IMG/VR virus record: IMGVR_UViG_3300031951_011811
Location: 1-29,747 of that record
DNA length: 29,747 nt
From: a virus
Direction: 5' to 3' (one strand)
Positions 28,055-29,747 of this stretch are shown one piece after another. The stretch's first letter is position 1, and each line of letters opens with the position of its first letter. The notes under the pieces were generated by a model that was given only the letters and a program-made list of their open reading frames with translations, was not told the DNA's origin and did not search any database. The position numbers and the translations under genes were made by a program.

Positions 28055-29747
28055 TATAGAACACACGCCTCACAAGCTTCTTCATCTTCCAATGGTTCGA
28101 GCTTTGTGAATTCAATTACATTATCATCTTTTAATGCTGCCTTAGAACCCATTTTATTAATTAAGCTATAATAAATGGTTTTTAATCCCCACTTGTATGC
28201 AAGCATTAAATTTTTAGCAATTAATGTAGCACTAACTTTACCTTCAGGGAAGTATGCAGGATTATAAAAAGTATTTGTACTAATGCTTTGATCAATGTAA
28301 ACAGCAAGAACTGCACTTGTTTTCAAATAATCTATACAATCATGTTGATCCCACATTAATTGATAGCGATTCTTTAATCGCTTGTATTCTGGTACAACTT
28401 GTACAAAGCTTCCTGCTTTGCTTTCTTTAACACTGATAAGTTCCATGGGTAATTCAATACCGTTTGTAGAATTTAAAACTACACTAGAACTTTCTACAGG
28501 AGCAATAGCCATCAATGTTGCATTACGAATACCATATTGCTTTAATTTTTCTCTTAGTGGTTCCCAATCCATGCTAGGACTAAAATCAGTCAATTCATTT
28601 GCGCCCTCTGCTCTACGCTCCCAAGGGAAAATGCCTTTACCATAGTATGTACGTGAACTATTTTTACATGGTCCACGTTCTTGTGCTAACTCGACACTCA
28701 TTTCAGTTAGGTAATATGCTTGATGTTCCATCCAGCGTTTTACTTCTGCTAGACCTTCATTTGTACCATAACGTAAGTGTCTTTTTGCATGCCAATAGGC
28801 AAGGTTAGTAATACCAACACCCAATGGTTCAAAATCTTCGTTTGCAAGTTTACTTTGTATGCTTAAAAAATCCTGATAGCTTAGGAGATTGCTTAGACTG
28901 CGCACAAGTACTCTACAGGCTTTTCGCATGTCTTGCGGATTTTTAAATGCACCCCAATTTACACTACCTAATGTGCAGAGAGCGATACGACCCTTTTCAT
29001 CTTCTATTCTCTGAAATGGTTTCGTAGGTAGTAATATTTCTTGACAAAGATTACTTTGATATATTGGATCAACTTTAGTATCAAACGGGCCTTGATTTAT
29101 AACATTATCAATATTAACCAAATAGATACGCCCAGTATCTGTTCTTTCTTTTAAGATACCATTTTTGAATATTTCTACTGCTGGTAAAACTTTCTTGCGC
29201 AACCCTTTTTTACTTTCGTACATTGTGTACAAACGTTCAAATTCTTCTGTATCGCTATAGAATGCTTCATATAAATTTGGCACTTCATGTGGATCAAACA
29301 ATGTTATATTTTCGTTTTTCTTATAGCGATTCCAAAACATCTTATTAACTACAACACTGTAATCCATTTGTCTTACACGTGTTTCTTCTGTGCCTTGGTT
29401 ATTTTTAAGCACAATCAAATCTTCAAACTGATAATGCCATACAGGAAATGTTACAGTACAGCTTGCATTACGTACACCACCTTGACTGCAACTACGTAGA
29501 TCACCAAACCATTTCTTTAAGAAAGGTATCATGCCTGTATGTTTGATTTCACCGTTACGTATTGGCGCTCCTAATGGGCGAATACGACCGATCTCTAATC
29601 CTATGCCAGCACGTTTGCTAGCATATTTTGCCATCATTTCACCAGCAGCAAAAATTGAATCAAGAGTATCGTCACTACTAATAAGCACACAACTACTAAA
29701 TTGTTTTGTAGTTGTGCCAAGGCCTGCCAAGACAGGCGTGGCCAATG
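28054..29747 (-). CDS. nrdA: ribonucleotide reductase class Ia large subunit, C-terminal 563 residues
   Basis: The visible part begins at a catalytic landmark, ATPVLAG ... KQFSSCVL (first active Cys), so the N-terminal ATP-cone and first barrel strands lie beyond the right edge; the apparent start at 29745 is internal. Also seen: SNLCQEILLPTKP (Asn, thiyl Cys and Glu), IALCTLGSVNWGA (second redox Cys), TIYYS (the paired radical-transfer tyrosines) and the C-terminal CEACVL that glutaredoxin reduces. All catalytic residues are present. It reduces ribonucleotides to deoxyribonucleotides and heads a translationally coupled operon with nrdB and glutaredoxin. Confidence 0.96.
   Translation of the reverse strand, partial: LATPVLAGLGTTTKQFSSCVLISSDDTLDSIFAAGEMMAKYASKRAGIGLEIGRIRPLGAPIRNGEIKHTGMIPFLKKWFGDLRSCSQGGVRNASCTVTFPVWHYQFEDLIVLKNNQGTEETRVRQMDYSVVVNKMFWNRYKKNENITLFDPHEVPNLYEAFYSDTEEFERLYTMYESKKGLRKKVLPAVEIFKNGILKERTDTGRIYLVNIDNVINQGPFDTKVDPIYQSNLCQEILLPTKPFQRIEDEKGRIALCTLGSVNWGAFKNPQDMRKACRVLVRSLSNLLSYQDFLSIQSKLANEDFEPLGVGITNLAYWHAKRHLRYGTNEGLAEVKRWMEHQAYYLTEMSVELAQERGPCKNSSRTYYGKGIFPWERRAEGANELTDFSPSMDWEPLREKLKQYGIRNATLMAIAPVESSSVVLNSTNGIELPMELISVKESKAGSFVQVVPEYKRLKNRYQLMWDQHDCIDYLKTSAVLAVYIDQSISTNTFYNPAYFPEGKVSATLIAKNLMLAYKWGLKTIYYSLINKMGSKAALKDDNVIEFTKLEPLEDEEACEACVL

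Overview
The window looks like an AT-rich genome segment of a T4-like myovirus, most probably a marine phage of a bacterium with a streamlined, AT-rich genome. The signs are a class Ia ribonucleotide reductase operon with glutaredoxin, a PAAR spike-tip gene fused by overlap to a large virion-type gene, a membrane-anchored SleB-type wall hydrolase, an array of eleven tRNA genes that all encode their own CCA, two free-standing endonuclease genes, nearly universal ATGA/TAATG gene overlaps, and a T4-type late promoter box (TATAAATA). Host assignment is inference. A PqqA precursor peptide gene hints at a PQQ-using host, for example a methylotroph, but nothing here proves it.

Layout. Positions 1-5400 (all minus strand) hold the tRNA array: His, Arg, Gln, Lys, Tyr, Asp, Ile, Glu, Pro, Ala, Arg. 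It is mixed with small genes, an HNH endonuclease, a homing-type endonuclease inserted in an older tRNA-Gln that survives as two halves, a 23-residue PqqA-like peptide gene, and a lipase-like secreted protein. It also carries four long hairpin elements with shared 14-19 bp terminal stems, and several GC-richer stretches that look like structured non-coding RNA with consensus sigma70-type promoters.

Positions 5401-7573 (minus) are a redox block: an AhpC-type peroxiredoxin, an SGNH hydrolase, an AhpD-type alkylhydroperoxidase, a terminator, a DUF2061 membrane protein and a second peroxiredoxin whose peroxidatic Cys has become His. Positions 7684-15351 (plus) are one overlapping operon of eight genes: a glycosyltransferase-like protein, five radical SAM proteins, a SAM-dependent methyltransferase-like protein and a 2-oxoglutarate/Fe(II) oxygenase-like protein.

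Positions 15299-19732 (minus) are a second tightly overlapping operon: an unknown protein, four tandem but divergent membrane fatty acid desaturases, and a QueC-like PP-loop enzyme. Positions 19761-20854 (plus) hold two more Asp/Asn beta-hydroxylase-type oxygenases. Positions 20851-22824 (minus) hold IscU, two conserved phage proteins and the SleB hydrolase behind a sigma70-type promoter. Positions 22914-29747 (minus) run nrdA (cut by the window edge), two accessory genes, nrdB, glutaredoxin, an Sm-like protein, PAAR and a virion-type protein.

How they may work together (inference): the window carries an unusual load of host-modifying metabolism. This comprises peroxide defence (AhpC/AhpD), Fe-S assembly (IscU) that could support five radical SAM enzymes, lipid desaturation, oxygenases, nucleotide reduction and a PQQ precursor. 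The strongest candidates for something new are the phage pqqA, the four-desaturase operon, the radical SAM/methyltransferase/oxygenase operon, the endonuclease-split tRNA-Gln with a replacement tRNA beside it, and the tRNA-linked hairpin and structured RNA family.
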